Shown: in pieces, positions 23,820 to 32,250 of the stretch
How the letters are laid out: the number at the start of each line of letters is the position of its first letter
How positions within the stretch are numbered: position 1 is the stretch's first letter
Source of the DNA: an uncultured Christensenella sp.
GTDB taxonomy: Bacteria > Bacillota > Clostridia > Christensenellales > Borkfalkiaceae
Reading direction: 5' to 3'
DNA length: 64,000 nt
NCBI GenBank assembly: GCA_910578195.1
Contig: CAJTOY010000003.1
Coordinates: 62,001-126,000 of the forward strand
Notes under the pieces: model-generated
Told to the model about the DNA's origin: nothing
Database searches by the model: none
Seen by the model: the letters and a program-made list of their open reading frames with translations, nothing else
Position numbers and translations under genes: made by a program

Positions 23820-25316
23820 ATGCAAAGAGTTGCGGGCATACTGATGCCCATACCGTCGCTGCCGTCCGAGTGCGGGATAGGCACGCTGGGCAAAGCGGCG
23901 TACCGTTTTGCGGACTACCTTAAATCCGCGGGCTGCGGGCTGTGGCAGGTTTTGCCGCTTTTGCCCACCTCGTACGGCGACAGCCCGTATTCCTCGTTCT
24001 CGGCGTTCGCGCTTAATCACTATTTTATAGACCTCGAAATGCTGTGCGAGGACGGCTTGCTTGAAAGAGAGGAATTCGAAAATATCGACTGGGGCGACAA
24101 TCCACGCCGCGTAGATTACGGCAAGCTGTATCTTTATAGGTGCGCCGTGCTCGAAAAGGCGTTCGCGCGGTTCGACCGCTCGGATGAGGAGTGGCTCGAC
24201 TTTCTTGCAAAGGGCAAATACCGCGGCTATGCGCTTTTCATGGCGCTGAAAAATAATTTCGGCGGCGCGCCCTGCGAGGAGTGGAGGGAATACGCCGAGT
24301 ACGACGAAGAAAAGGTTTCGCATTTTGAAAGCGAAAACCTCGAAAGCGTGCTGTTCTGGCAGTTCACGCAGTTTATATTCTTAAAGCAATGGAAACAACT
24401 TAAAGACTACGCCCATTCGCGCGGGGTGGAAATTGTCGGCGATATACCGTTTTACGTCGCGCGGGACAGCGTGGAAATGTGGCAACATAAAACTGAGCTT
24501 TTCCTCCTTGACGGCGACGGTTCTCCCGCGGCTCAGGCGGGCGTACCGCCCGACGCGTTTTCCGAAAGCGGTCAGCTTTGGGGAAACCCCGTCTATAACT
24601 GGGAGAAGATGCGCGCCGACAATTATACGTGGTGGCACAGCCGCATAGAGGACGGGCTCGACCTCTACGACGTGCTCCGCATAGACCACTTTATCGGCTT
24701 CGTGCGCTACTACTGTATCCCCGCGGACGAAAAGGACGCCCGCCGCGGCGAGTGGCGGAAGGGCCCGGGGGCGGAGCTTTTCAGAGGCTATGAAAACCGC
24801 CGTATAGTCGCCGAGGACCTCGGCGTTGTAACCGACGAGGTGCGTGCTGCGGTATATGAAACGGGCTACCCGGGCATGAAGATTTTACAGCACGCCTTCG
24901 ACGGCTCGCGCGACAACGAGCACAGACCCACCAACTACGCCGAAAACATAGTCGCGTACACGGGCACGCACGACAACGAAACGCTTATGAGCAGACTTTC
25001 GGCTATGTCCTCGGAGGAATACGAAAAATTGCTTTTCGTGCTCGAAGAGGAGTGCGCCGCCGCGGGCTTCACCGTGCGGGGTAAGACGAAAAAGTCCGTT
25101 TGCGGCGCGATTTTAAAACTTCTGTACCTGAGCAGGGCGAACACGGTCATATTCCCGTTGCAGGACGCCTTGAAGCTCGGCGACGAGGCGAGGATAAATA
25201 TGCCCTCGGTCGTGTCGCCCGACAACTGGTCGTACAGATTTACCGAAACCGATTTTTCCGACGGTCTTGCAAGAAGGCTTCGCCGACTTGCCAAGGCAGG
25301 CGGGAGGATAAAATAA
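23820..25316 (+). CDS. malQ: 4-alpha-glucanotransferase (amylomaltase)
   Basis: MalQ moves alpha-1,4-glucan segments between maltodextrins, releasing glucose; cytoplasmic GH77. The 498-residue product has RVAGILMPIPSLPSECGIGTLG at the start, GLWQVLPLLPTSYGDSPYSSFSAFA, GDIPFYVARDSVEMW, the nucleophile region YDVLRIDHFIGF, the acid/base region RRIVAEDLGVV, and YTGTHDNET. I chose ATG 23820, with GAGGTG 6 bases upstream, over an in-frame ATG at 23808. First gene of the locus; pullulanase follows 15 bases later. Confidence 0.95.
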   Translation: MQRVAGILMPIPSLPSECGIGTLGKAAYRFADYLKSAGCGLWQVLPLLPTSYGDSPYSSFSAFALNHYFIDLEMLCEDGLLEREEFENIDWGDNPRRVDYGKLYLYRCAVLEKAFARFDRSDEEWLDFLAKGKYRGYALFMALKNNFGGAPCEEWREYAEYDEEKVSHFESENLESVLFWQFTQFIFLKQWKQLKDYAHSRGVEIVGDIPFYVARDSVEMWQHKTELFLLDGDGSPAAQAGVPPDAFSESGQLWGNPVYNWEKMRADNYTWWHSRIEDGLDLYDVLRIDHFIGFVRYYCIPADEKDARRGEWRKGPGAELFRGYENRRIVAEDLGVVTDEVRAAVYETGYPGMKILQHAFDGSRDNEHRPTNYAENIVAYTGTHDNETLMSRLSAMSSEEYEKLLFVLEEECAAAGFTVRGKTKKSVCGAILKLLYLSRANTVIFPLQDALKLGDEARINMPSVVSPDNWSYRFTETDFSDGLARRLRRLAKAGGRIK

Positions 25317-25331
25317 TATGAGAGGTGATTT

Positions 25332-28022
25332 ATGAAGAAGAAACTGTTACCCTTTTTAACGTTGTTATTGACGTTTCTGTTTGTGCTCGGCGCATGTACG
25401 CCGAACAAACCGCCCAAGGAAGAAGAGTACACGCTCCCCCTTCAAGACGGCTATAAACAGTTGACAATCTACTACAACAGACCCGCGGGCTACGAGAACT
25501 GCGATATCTGGCTTTGGTACGGCGAAGTCGTCGGCAGAGGCTACGAGCTCCACACCTGCGAATACGGCGCGAAAGTCGTCGTTAACGTACCCGAAAGCAT
25601 TACAAGCGTCGGCTTTATTATCCGTACCGACTGTTCCGACCCCGGCGGCACTGAGTGGGGCAGCGCGAATAAGGACGGCTCGGATACCGACCGTTCGGTA
25701 TCCCTCCGCGAAAGAGAGACGGTAATTTACACCAAGACGGGCGACCCTAAATCTTATATCAGCGACGACGGAGGAAAGACCCTTAAAGAAATGAAGTATA
25801 TCGAATTTGCGAATTTAATCGATTTAACCCATATCAAGGTAACTCTCAGCACGAGAATGAAAGCGACGGCTTCGGACGTGAAGCTCACCGACGCGAGCGG
25901 CAAGGAAATTCCCGTTGCGAACGTCAAGAGTAACAACAGCGTTATTGTCGAGCTGGAACTCGCTTCTCCCCTCGCGCTGACTTCGGAATACACCGTAGAG
26001 GTCAACGGCTACGAAGAACCCGCGAAGGTTATTCCTTTGACGTATTTTTCAAGCAAGGCGTTTGAAAACGAATACGCATACGACGGCGAGCTGGGCGTAA
26101 AGCTTGAAAGCGACAAGACGACCTTCCGTCTTTGGGCGCCCACGGCGGCGGCAGTCAAGCTCAACATTTTCGCGGCGGGTAACGGCGGCGGCGCAGAGAA
26201 GTCGGTTAACCTCGAAAAAGGCGAAAAGGGCGTTTGGACGCACGTCGAAAACGCGAATCTTAACGGCAAATATTACACCTACACGGTGACAACTTCCGCG
26301 GGCACGCAGGAAGCGGTAGACCCTTACGCGGTTTCGGCGGGGCTCAACGGCGACCGCGGCATGATACTCGACCTCGCTTCGACAAACCCCGCGGACTGGA
26401 CGGATACGCCTTTCGTACCCGAGGGCGTTGAAAATTACACCGACGCGCAGATTTGGGAAGTGCACGTCCGCGACTTCTCGAACAAGATCGAAAGCTCGGA
26501 GTACAAGGGCAAATTCCTTGCGTTCACCGAAACGGGGCTGAAAAACGAAAACGGTATGCCCGTCGGCGTCGACTATCTGACCAACCTCGGCATTACCCAC
26601 GTTCACCTTTTGCCCTCGTTCGACTATGCTTCGGTGGACGAAAGCAAGACGGGCGCAAACGCGCAGTTCAACTGGGGCTACGACCCTAAGAACTACAACG
26701 TGCCCGAGGGCAGCTATTCGACCGACCCGACGGACGGCGCGAAGCGCGTAAACGAATTCAAGCAGATGGTTCAAGCCCTCCACAACCGGGGCATAGGCGT
26801 GATAATGGACGTCGTTTACAATCACACCTATGACTTAGGCTCGAACTTTAACAAGATAGTTCCCTATTACTATTACAGATTTACTTCGTCGGGCGCGCCC
26901 TCCAACGGCTCGGGCTGCGGCAACGAAACGGCTTCCGACAGGGCAATGTTCCGCAAGTACATGGTCGACTCGGTCAAGTACTGGCAAAGCGAATACAACG
27001 TTGACGGCTTCCGCTTCGACCTTATGGGTCTGCACGACGTAACCACAATGCAGCAGATTGAAAGGGAAGTGCATGCGGTCAACCCTAAGGCGCTGATTTA
27101 CGGCGAGGGCTGGACGGGCGGCACGTCAATGCTTGCGGGCAACGAACAAAGCGTGCTTGCCAACATCAGAAAGGTAAACGAGGCAGTCGGCGGAGTTGAG
27201 GGCAACCACACCAACGGCGTTGCAATGTTCAACGACGTAATCCGCGACGCGGTCAAGGGCTCGGTGTTCGATATCGAGGATGTAGGCTTTGCGACGGGCG
27301 CGAACGCGGACTGCGCGGGCGGAGTGCTTGCGGGCGTCAACGGCGGCGTTTCGGACAACGATCTGGGCACGGCTATGAGCGGCTGGAAGTCATACAACCC
27401 CACTAACGTGGTAAACTACGTTTCGGCGCACGACAATAACACCCTCTGGGACCGTATATGCCATGTTTACGGCGAGGGGGAGGCAACGCTCGAAAAGAGG
27501 CTTGCACGCAACCGTCTTTCGGCGGCAATCGTCCAGACCTCGCTGGGAATTCCCTTTATGCAGGCGGGCGAGGAAATGCTCAGACAGAAGAAGAACGCCG
27601 ACGGCTCGTACAACGAGAACAGTTACAACGCGTCGGACGCGGTCAACAATATTAAGTGGGAGCTTCTCACCGAGACTTCCGAGCAGACTAAGATGTCCGA
27701 GTACTACAAGGGCTTGATTGCCTTCCGTAAGGCAACGCCCACGCTCAGACTTCCCGTCGCTTCCGAGAACGGCGAGGCGGTTGTAAAGCTTGTGAAGAGG
27801 GCGGGCGCGCTTCTGGCGTTCACCATGACCAACCCCTACACGGGCGAACAGCTTTTCGTGGTTTACAATGCGAAGCAGTCCGCGGAGACAATCACTCTTC
27901 CCGAGGGCGGCTGGGATATGTACGTCAGCGGCACGAAAGCGGGCGCGACGGCTATAAAAACCGGTCTCAGCGGCGAATTCAGCGCGGACGGCATTTCGTG
28001 TTACGTATTCAAAAAGGCGTAA
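25332..28022 (+). CDS. pulA: Type I pullulanase, surface lipoprotein
   Basis: Cleaves alpha-1,6 branches in pullulan, starch and glycogen. The 896-residue precursor has a lipoprotein signal (hydrophobic stretch, then VLGAC at about residues 18-22), so it is anchored on the outer membrane face. Domains in order: an N-terminal starch-binding PUD/CBM41-like domain (about 30-140), a linker Ig-like domain, CBM48 (FRLWAPTAAAVKLNIF, about 260), and the GH13 barrel with NWGYDP at about 446, the nucleophile in GFRFDLMGLHD at about 563, the acid in YGEGWTGG at about 591, and SAHDNNTLWDR. Ribosome site GAGAGGTG. Followed by a 206-base gap with its own promoter. Confidence 0.94.
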   Translation: MKKKLLPFLTLLLTFLFVLGACTPNKPPKEEEYTLPLQDGYKQLTIYYNRPAGYENCDIWLWYGEVVGRGYELHTCEYGAKVVVNVPESITSVGFIIRTDCSDPGGTEWGSANKDGSDTDRSVSLRERETVIYTKTGDPKSYISDDGGKTLKEMKYIEFANLIDLTHIKVTLSTRMKATASDVKLTDASGKEIPVANVKSNNSVIVELELASPLALTSEYTVEVNGYEEPAKVIPLTYFSSKAFENEYAYDGELGVKLESDKTTFRLWAPTAAAVKLNIFAAGNGGGAEKSVNLEKGEKGVWTHVENANLNGKYYTYTVTTSAGTQEAVDPYAVSAGLNGDRGMILDLASTNPADWTDTPFVPEGVENYTDAQIWEVHVRDFSNKIESSEYKGKFLAFTETGLKNENGMPVGVDYLTNLGITHVHLLPSFDYASVDESKTGANAQFNWGYDPKNYNVPEGSYSTDPTDGAKRVNEFKQMVQALHNRGIGVIMDVVYNHTYDLGSNFNKIVPYYYYRFTSSGAPSNGSGCGNETASDRAMFRKYMVDSVKYWQSEYNVDGFRFDLMGLHDVTTMQQIEREVHAVNPKALIYGEGWTGGTSMLAGNEQSVLANIRKVNEAVGGVEGNHTNGVAMFNDVIRDAVKGSVFDIEDVGFATGANADCAGGVLAGVNGGVSDNDLGTAMSGWKSYNPTNVVNYVSAHDNNTLWDRICHVYGEGEATLEKRLARNRLSAAIVQTSLGIPFMQAGEEMLRQKKNADGSYNENSYNASDAVNNIKWELLTETSEQTKMSEYYKGLIAFRKATPTLRLPVASENGEAVVKLVKRAGALLAFTMTNPYTGEQLFVVYNAKQSAETITLPEGGWDMYVSGTKAGATAIKTGLSGEFSADGISCYVFKKA

Positions 28023-28086
28023 TTTTCGAAAAATGCAACCAATTATTATAAAATGAAAAACTTTCGCAAATTTTTCGCGTATTTTG

Positions 28087-28114
28087 TTGACAAATTATAA
28101 TGAAATGATATAAT
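28087..28114 (+). promoter_or_regulatory. Promoter of the malE operon
   Basis: TTGACA (28087-28092), 16 bp, TATAAT (28109-28114), both exact consensus hexamers. The predicted start is near 28121, leaving a leader of about 108 bases. Confidence 0.8.
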
Positions 28115-28121
28115 AGAAGAA

Positions 28122-28193
28122 AAAGGGGGTACCCCCTTTGCGTTTGCTGCGCAAACGCAATACACATCAACGGTCAAAACGGGAAAACCCGTT
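28122..28193 (+). promoter_or_regulatory. Structured malE leader with paired palindromes
   Basis: At the predicted 5' end of the mRNA, AAAGGGGGTACCCCCTTT (28122-28139) is a perfect 18-bp loopless palindrome. It overlaps by two bases a hairpin TTGCGTTTGC-TGC-GCAAACGCAA (28138-28160). A third stem AACGGG-AAAA-CCCGTT lies at 28178-28193. The first two have the same layout as the leader at 54084-54126 with unrelated sequence. Likely roles are 5' mRNA protection or leader-based control. Confidence 0.6.
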
Positions 28194-28228
28194 AAATACT
28201 CATCAGACAATCAGGAGGTAAAATGTAG

Positions 28229-29752
28229 ATGAGAAAACGTATCATATCTTTACTTGCTTGCGGCGTAATTGCGGCTGCCGGCATTGCGGGCGCAGCCGGC
28301 TGCGATAACGGCGGCGGCAAGAGTAACAAGCTCACGGTCTGGGGACCTAGCGAACAGCAGGCAACCCTTAAAACGATGGTTGAAGAGTTCAAGAAAGCAA
28401 ACCCCGACGTAAAGGCTACCATAGACGTAGGCGTCTGCGCCGAGGGCGACGCTAACGCGAACGTTTCGAAAGACCCTTCGGCGGCGGCTGACGTTTACGC
28501 GTTTGCAAACGACCAGATAGTCAACCTTGTACGCGTAGGCGCACTTGCGGAAATCGGCGGCTCGTTCAAGACGGCTATCGAAGAGAACAACGGCGAGGGC
28601 GCGGTTAAAGCGGGTCAGGTAAACGGCAAGCAGTACGGCTATCCCTATGCCGCGGACAACGGATATTTCCTTTACTATGACAAGACGGTTATCACCGACG
28701 AGCAGGCAACAACCCTCGAAGGCATCATGGGCGCGCTCGAAGCAAAAGGAAAGAAAATCGGCTGGGCGCTCGACGACTCGTGGTACGTTGCGGGCTGGTT
28801 CTTCACCTTCGGCGGAAGCTATCAGGTAGAATACAATGACGACGGCACCGAAAAATCGGTAACTTGCACGTTTGCTGACGAAGGCATCGGCACAAAGACG
28901 GCTAAGGCTTTGAACAAACTCGTTTCCAGCCACGTATTTGCCGGCAAGGGAACAACTAATACTACAATCAGCAGTGATATCGGCGGCTCGCTTGGCGCGG
29001 CTGTTACCGGAACCTGGATGGCAGAGTCGATTGAAGCTAAATTAGGCAGCGATTACGGCGTTGCTAAGCTTCCCACCGTCACGGTAGACGGCGATACCAA
29101 ACAGCTCAGCTCGTTCGCGGGCTATAAGCTTTACGGCGTAAACCCTCACTCGAAGGATCTTACGACCGCTCACAAGCTTGCGGCTTTCCTTTCGGGCGAA
29201 GAAATGCAGGAATTGCGTTTTAAAAACCACAAGATAGGACCTTCCAACAACAACGTTGCGGCGAGCGACGCTGTTAAGGAGAACGCGGCGCTTGCGGCGC
29301 TTGCCGAGCAGAATAAGTACGCAGTTGCCCAGACCGCCGTTCCCGAAAACTTCTGGGAGCCGGTTAAAGGTTTTGGCGTAGCGGTTATCGACGGACTTGC
29401 AGAGTCTGAGTATCAGGCTGAGCTTGATAAAATGATAGCGCTTATTGTACCTAAGCTGCCCGAACCTCCCGCTGACCCTAACGCAAAAGTTGTAAGCTGC
29501 CACCTTGTAGGCACTATGAACGCCTGGAAGCCCACAGACAGACCCGACAACTTAAAGTTCACGACCGAGGACGGTAAAATCTGGACTCTCGAATATACGT
29601 TTGACAAAGCGGAGGAAGTCAAAGTCGTACAGTTGAAGTCCGACGGCAACACCAATTGGTCTGGCGCTAAAAACCTTCCTATTGCTGAAGCGGGCACCTA
29701 TGTGCTTACCTATGACCTTGACGCCGATACGCTTACGGCTGTCAAGAAATAA
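28229..29752 (+). CDS. malE: Maltodextrin-binding lipoprotein with C-terminal starch-binding-like domain
   Basis: A 507-residue extracellular solute-binding protein (family 1) for the MalFG importer. It has a lipoprotein signal with GAAGC at about residues 21-25, then KLTVWGPSEQQATLKTMVEEFKKANPDV, the typical MalE start. The binding protein ends near residue 410. A further 80-90 residues (from KVVSCHLVGTMNAWKP to LTYDLDADTLTAVKK) look like a beta-sandwich carbohydrate-binding module of the SusE/CBM type, which is not part of ordinary MalE. AGGAGG precedes an ATG-TAG start-stop at 28223, and the true ATG follows at 28229. Confidence 0.88.
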   Translation: MRKRIISLLACGVIAAAGIAGAAGCDNGGGKSNKLTVWGPSEQQATLKTMVEEFKKANPDVKATIDVGVCAEGDANANVSKDPSAAADVYAFANDQIVNLVRVGALAEIGGSFKTAIEENNGEGAVKAGQVNGKQYGYPYAADNGYFLYYDKTVITDEQATTLEGIMGALEAKGKKIGWALDDSWYVAGWFFTFGGSYQVEYNDDGTEKSVTCTFADEGIGTKTAKALNKLVSSHVFAGKGTTNTTISSDIGGSLGAAVTGTWMAESIEAKLGSDYGVAKLPTVTVDGDTKQLSSFAGYKLYGVNPHSKDLTTAHKLAAFLSGEEMQELRFKNHKIGPSNNNVAASDAVKENAALAALAEQNKYAVAQTAVPENFWEPVKGFGVAVIDGLAESEYQAELDKMIALIVPKLPEPPADPNAKVVSCHLVGTMNAWKPTDRPDNLKFTTEDGKIWTLEYTFDKAEEVKVVQLKSDGNTNWSGAKNLPIAEAGTYVLTYDLDADTLTAVKK

Positions 29753-29770
29753 AAAATTCAAGACCTTCTT

Positions 29771-29841
29771 GCGGGACCCCTTCGCGGGGTTCCGCGGGAA
29801 TGTCTGAAAAAAGTACTTTAAGGCAACGTTTGGTTGCCTTA
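29771..29841 (+). terminator. Two hairpins between malE and malF
   Basis: GCGGGACCCC / GGGGTTCCGC (29771-29795) and TAAGGCAAC / GTTGCCTTA (29819-29841, then ATTTA). They probably reduce read-through or protect malE mRNA, the usual way a binding protein is made in excess over its permease. Confidence 0.65.
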
Positions 29842-29878
29842 ATTTATACAAAAAATCAATAAAAAGGAGAACGATGCT

Positions 29879-31387
29879 ATGGTCGATATGGAATATCTGA
29901 AAAAATCGCCTCTGCAAAAGTTCTGGTATAATTTTCTGAGCTTTTTCAAAAATATACCCGCGGTCTTAGTTGCTTTCTTTAAGGCAATCCCCGCAAGACT
30001 TTTAAAATTCTGGAACAAAATTCTCGGCGTCTTTGTCACAATCGGTTCCGCCGCCAAAAACGGCGACTGGAAGACGCGTTCTTCGTTCCTCATAATGGGC
30101 TTCGGTCAGTTCGCAAGGAAGCAATGGCTCCGCGGCTTGCTGTATCTCTTGTTCGAGGTTTTGTTTATCTTATATATGGTATTCTTCGGGTGGAAGTACC
30201 TCGCCAAAATGGGCACGCTCGGCGAAGTGGCTATGATTAAAATCGAAATTCTCGAACCGCCCTTTTTCGAGTATAAGTTCGTAGATAACTCGATGCTTAT
30301 TCTCTTATACTCGGTAATTACACTCTTCATAATGGTAAGCTTTTTGTACGTCTGGTATAAGAACGTCAGCGGCAACCTCACTACGCAGGAGCTTGCCGAG
30401 GCAAATCAGGTTTTGCCCACGGCAAAGGACGACGTGAAGTCGTACGCAGACGAGCAATACCACAAAACCTTGCTTTCCATACCCCTTCTCGGTTTGACCG
30501 TGTTCACGATTTTGCCGATGATTTTTATGATTTTCGTCGCATTCACCAACTACGACAAGGCGCACATGCCGCCCGCGCAGTTGTTCCAGTGGACGGGTTT
30601 CGACAACTTTGCAAAGCTGTTCGGCGGCGGCATAAGCTCGGACGGCAAAATATTTGCCTACACCTTCCGCGAGGTTTTACTCTGGACTATAATCTGGGCG
30701 TTTTTCGCAACGTTCACTAACTATATTCTCGGAATGATAGTTGCAATTATCATAAACAAAAAGGGCATACGCTTCAAAAAATTCTGGCGTACAATCCTTA
30801 TCATTACGATAGCGGTTCCGCAGTTCGTTTCGCTTATGATGATGTCGCAGTTCTTTTCCGACCAAGGTCTTTTCAATAAGCTTTTAGAGGGCTGGGGGCT
30901 TATAAAAAAACCCATACCTTTCTTAACCGACGGCTTGCTTGCAAAGGTAACGGTAATCGTTGTAAATATATGGATAGGTATTCCGTTTACAATGCTTATC
31001 GTAACGGGTATACTTATGAACATTCCCGCCGACTTGTACGAATCGGCGCGCATAGACGGCGCGGGTCCCGTAAAGGCGTATATGAAGATAACCCTTCCGT
31101 ATATGCTCCACGTCACGACGCCCTATCTTATCACGCAGTTCATAGGCAATCTAAATAACTTCAACGTTATTTTCCTTTTAACCGGCGGCGAGCCTCCGAC
31201 AAACGACATGCAGTACGCGGGCAAAACCGACCTTCTCATAACCTGGCTGTATAAGCTGACCGTCAACCAAAGCGAGTACGGCATAGCCTCGGTTATAGGT
31301 ATTCTGACGTTCGTTATCGTTGCGGTTATCTCGCTGATACTGTACAACAGTTCTAAATCCGTCAAGGAAGAGGAGGACTTCATGTAA
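29879..31387 (+). CDS. malF: Maltodextrin ABC permease, MalF type
   Basis: A 502-residue inner-membrane subunit. A long N-terminal part (about 1-175) holds a soluble stretch and two or three extra membrane segments (FLIMGFGQFARKQWLRGLLYL is typical of Firmicutes MalF). The conserved permease core then has the EAA loop DLYESARIDGAGPVKAYMKITLP at about residues 384-406, which contacts MalK. ATG 29879 is used, but an overlapping ATG at 29873 opens an 8-codon frame ending at 29899. AAGGAG lies 4 bases before that upstream ATG. The stop overlaps the malG ATG. Confidence 0.93.
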   Translation: MVDMEYLKKSPLQKFWYNFLSFFKNIPAVLVAFFKAIPARLLKFWNKILGVFVTIGSAAKNGDWKTRSSFLIMGFGQFARKQWLRGLLYLLFEVLFILYMVFFGWKYLAKMGTLGEVAMIKIEILEPPFFEYKFVDNSMLILLYSVITLFIMVSFLYVWYKNVSGNLTTQELAEANQVLPTAKDDVKSYADEQYHKTLLSIPLLGLTVFTILPMIFMIFVAFTNYDKAHMPPAQLFQWTGFDNFAKLFGGGISSDGKIFAYTFREVLLWTIIWAFFATFTNYILGMIVAIIINKKGIRFKKFWRTILIITIAVPQFVSLMMMSQFFSDQGLFNKLLEGWGLIKKPIPFLTDGLLAKVTVIVVNIWIGIPFTMLIVTGILMNIPADLYESARIDGAGPVKAYMKITLPYMLHVTTPYLITQFIGNLNNFNVIFLLTGGEPPTNDMQYAGKTDLLITWLYKLTVNQSEYGIASVIGILTFVIVAVISLILYNSSKSVKEEEDFM

Positions 31388-32247
31388 TGGCAAAGGTCAA
31401 AAAATTACGCAGTAAAAAGGGCGCCGAGAGGACGGTGAACGGCATAATATATGCCGTGCTCGTAGTCATTTCGATTATCTGGATAATCCCGTTTATAATT
31501 CTGTTCATACAGTCGCTGCGCGGCGAGCCCGGAGGCGCAACCTCGTACTTCTTCCCCAAGCAGTGGACTTTTAATAACTATATTAAACTGTTCACCCAGA
31601 CGAAGTTCCCCATCTGGTACGGCAACACTTTGCTCGTTTCGGTGGTGGTAACCGTCGTGCAGACTACAATTGTGCTTATGACCAGCTATGCGCTTTCGCG
31701 CCTTCGCTTCAAAATGAGAAAGCCGTTAATGAACCTTATTCTGATTTTGGGCATGTTCCCCGGCTTCCTCTCGATGACGGCGATTTACTTCATATTGAAG
31801 GAAATCGGTCTTACGCAAAGCCTTTTCGGGCTCATGCTCGTGTATACGGCAAGCTCGGCAATGATGTACTATATTTCAAAGGGCTTCTTCGACACTATAC
31901 CAAAATCCCTCGACGAGGCGGCGCGTATCGACGGCGCGAACAGGCATACGGTATTCTTCAAAATAATTCTTCCGCTCGCGAAACCCATTATAATTTACAC
32001 GGTGCTTACGGCGTTCACAGCGCCCTGGGGCGAATACATGTTCTCGTCCTTCTTAATGCTCGGTGACCCCGACAAGTTCACCGTTGCGGTCGGCATGAAG
32101 GAGTGGCTCACGGCAACAATGCTTGGCGAGTGGTTCACAACTTTCTGCGCGGCGGCGGTGGTAGTGTCAATTCCCATAACCGCACTGTTCATATGGTTGC
32201 AGCGCTACTACGTCGAAGGCGTAACGGGCGGAGCAGTAAAGGGGTAA
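31387..32247 (+). CDS. malG: Maltodextrin ABC permease, MalG type
   Basis: A 286-residue permease with six membrane segments and the EAA motif SLDEAARIDGANRHTVFFKIILP at about residues 175-197. The C-terminus is FIWLQRYYVEGVTGGAVKG, as in MalG family proteins. It shares one base with the malF stop and is followed after 3 bases by the amylase gene, so all are one transcript. It pairs with MalF to form the channel. Confidence 0.95.
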   Translation: MAKVKKLRSKKGAERTVNGIIYAVLVVISIIWIIPFIILFIQSLRGEPGGATSYFFPKQWTFNNYIKLFTQTKFPIWYGNTLLVSVVVTVVQTTIVLMTSYALSRLRFKMRKPLMNLILILGMFPGFLSMTAIYFILKEIGLTQSLFGLMLVYTASSAMMYYISKGFFDTIPKSLDEAARIDGANRHTVFFKIILPLAKPIIIYTVLTAFTAPWGEYMFSSFLMLGDPDKFTVAVGMKEWLTATMLGEWFTTFCAAAVVVSIPITALFIWLQRYYVEGVTGGAVKG

Positions 32248-32250
32248 TTT

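Noticed and set aside
23690..23820. Operator for the LacI-family regulator in front of malQ
   Set aside because: Two TTGCAA copies are a direct repeat, not a palindrome, and no matching site was found before malE.
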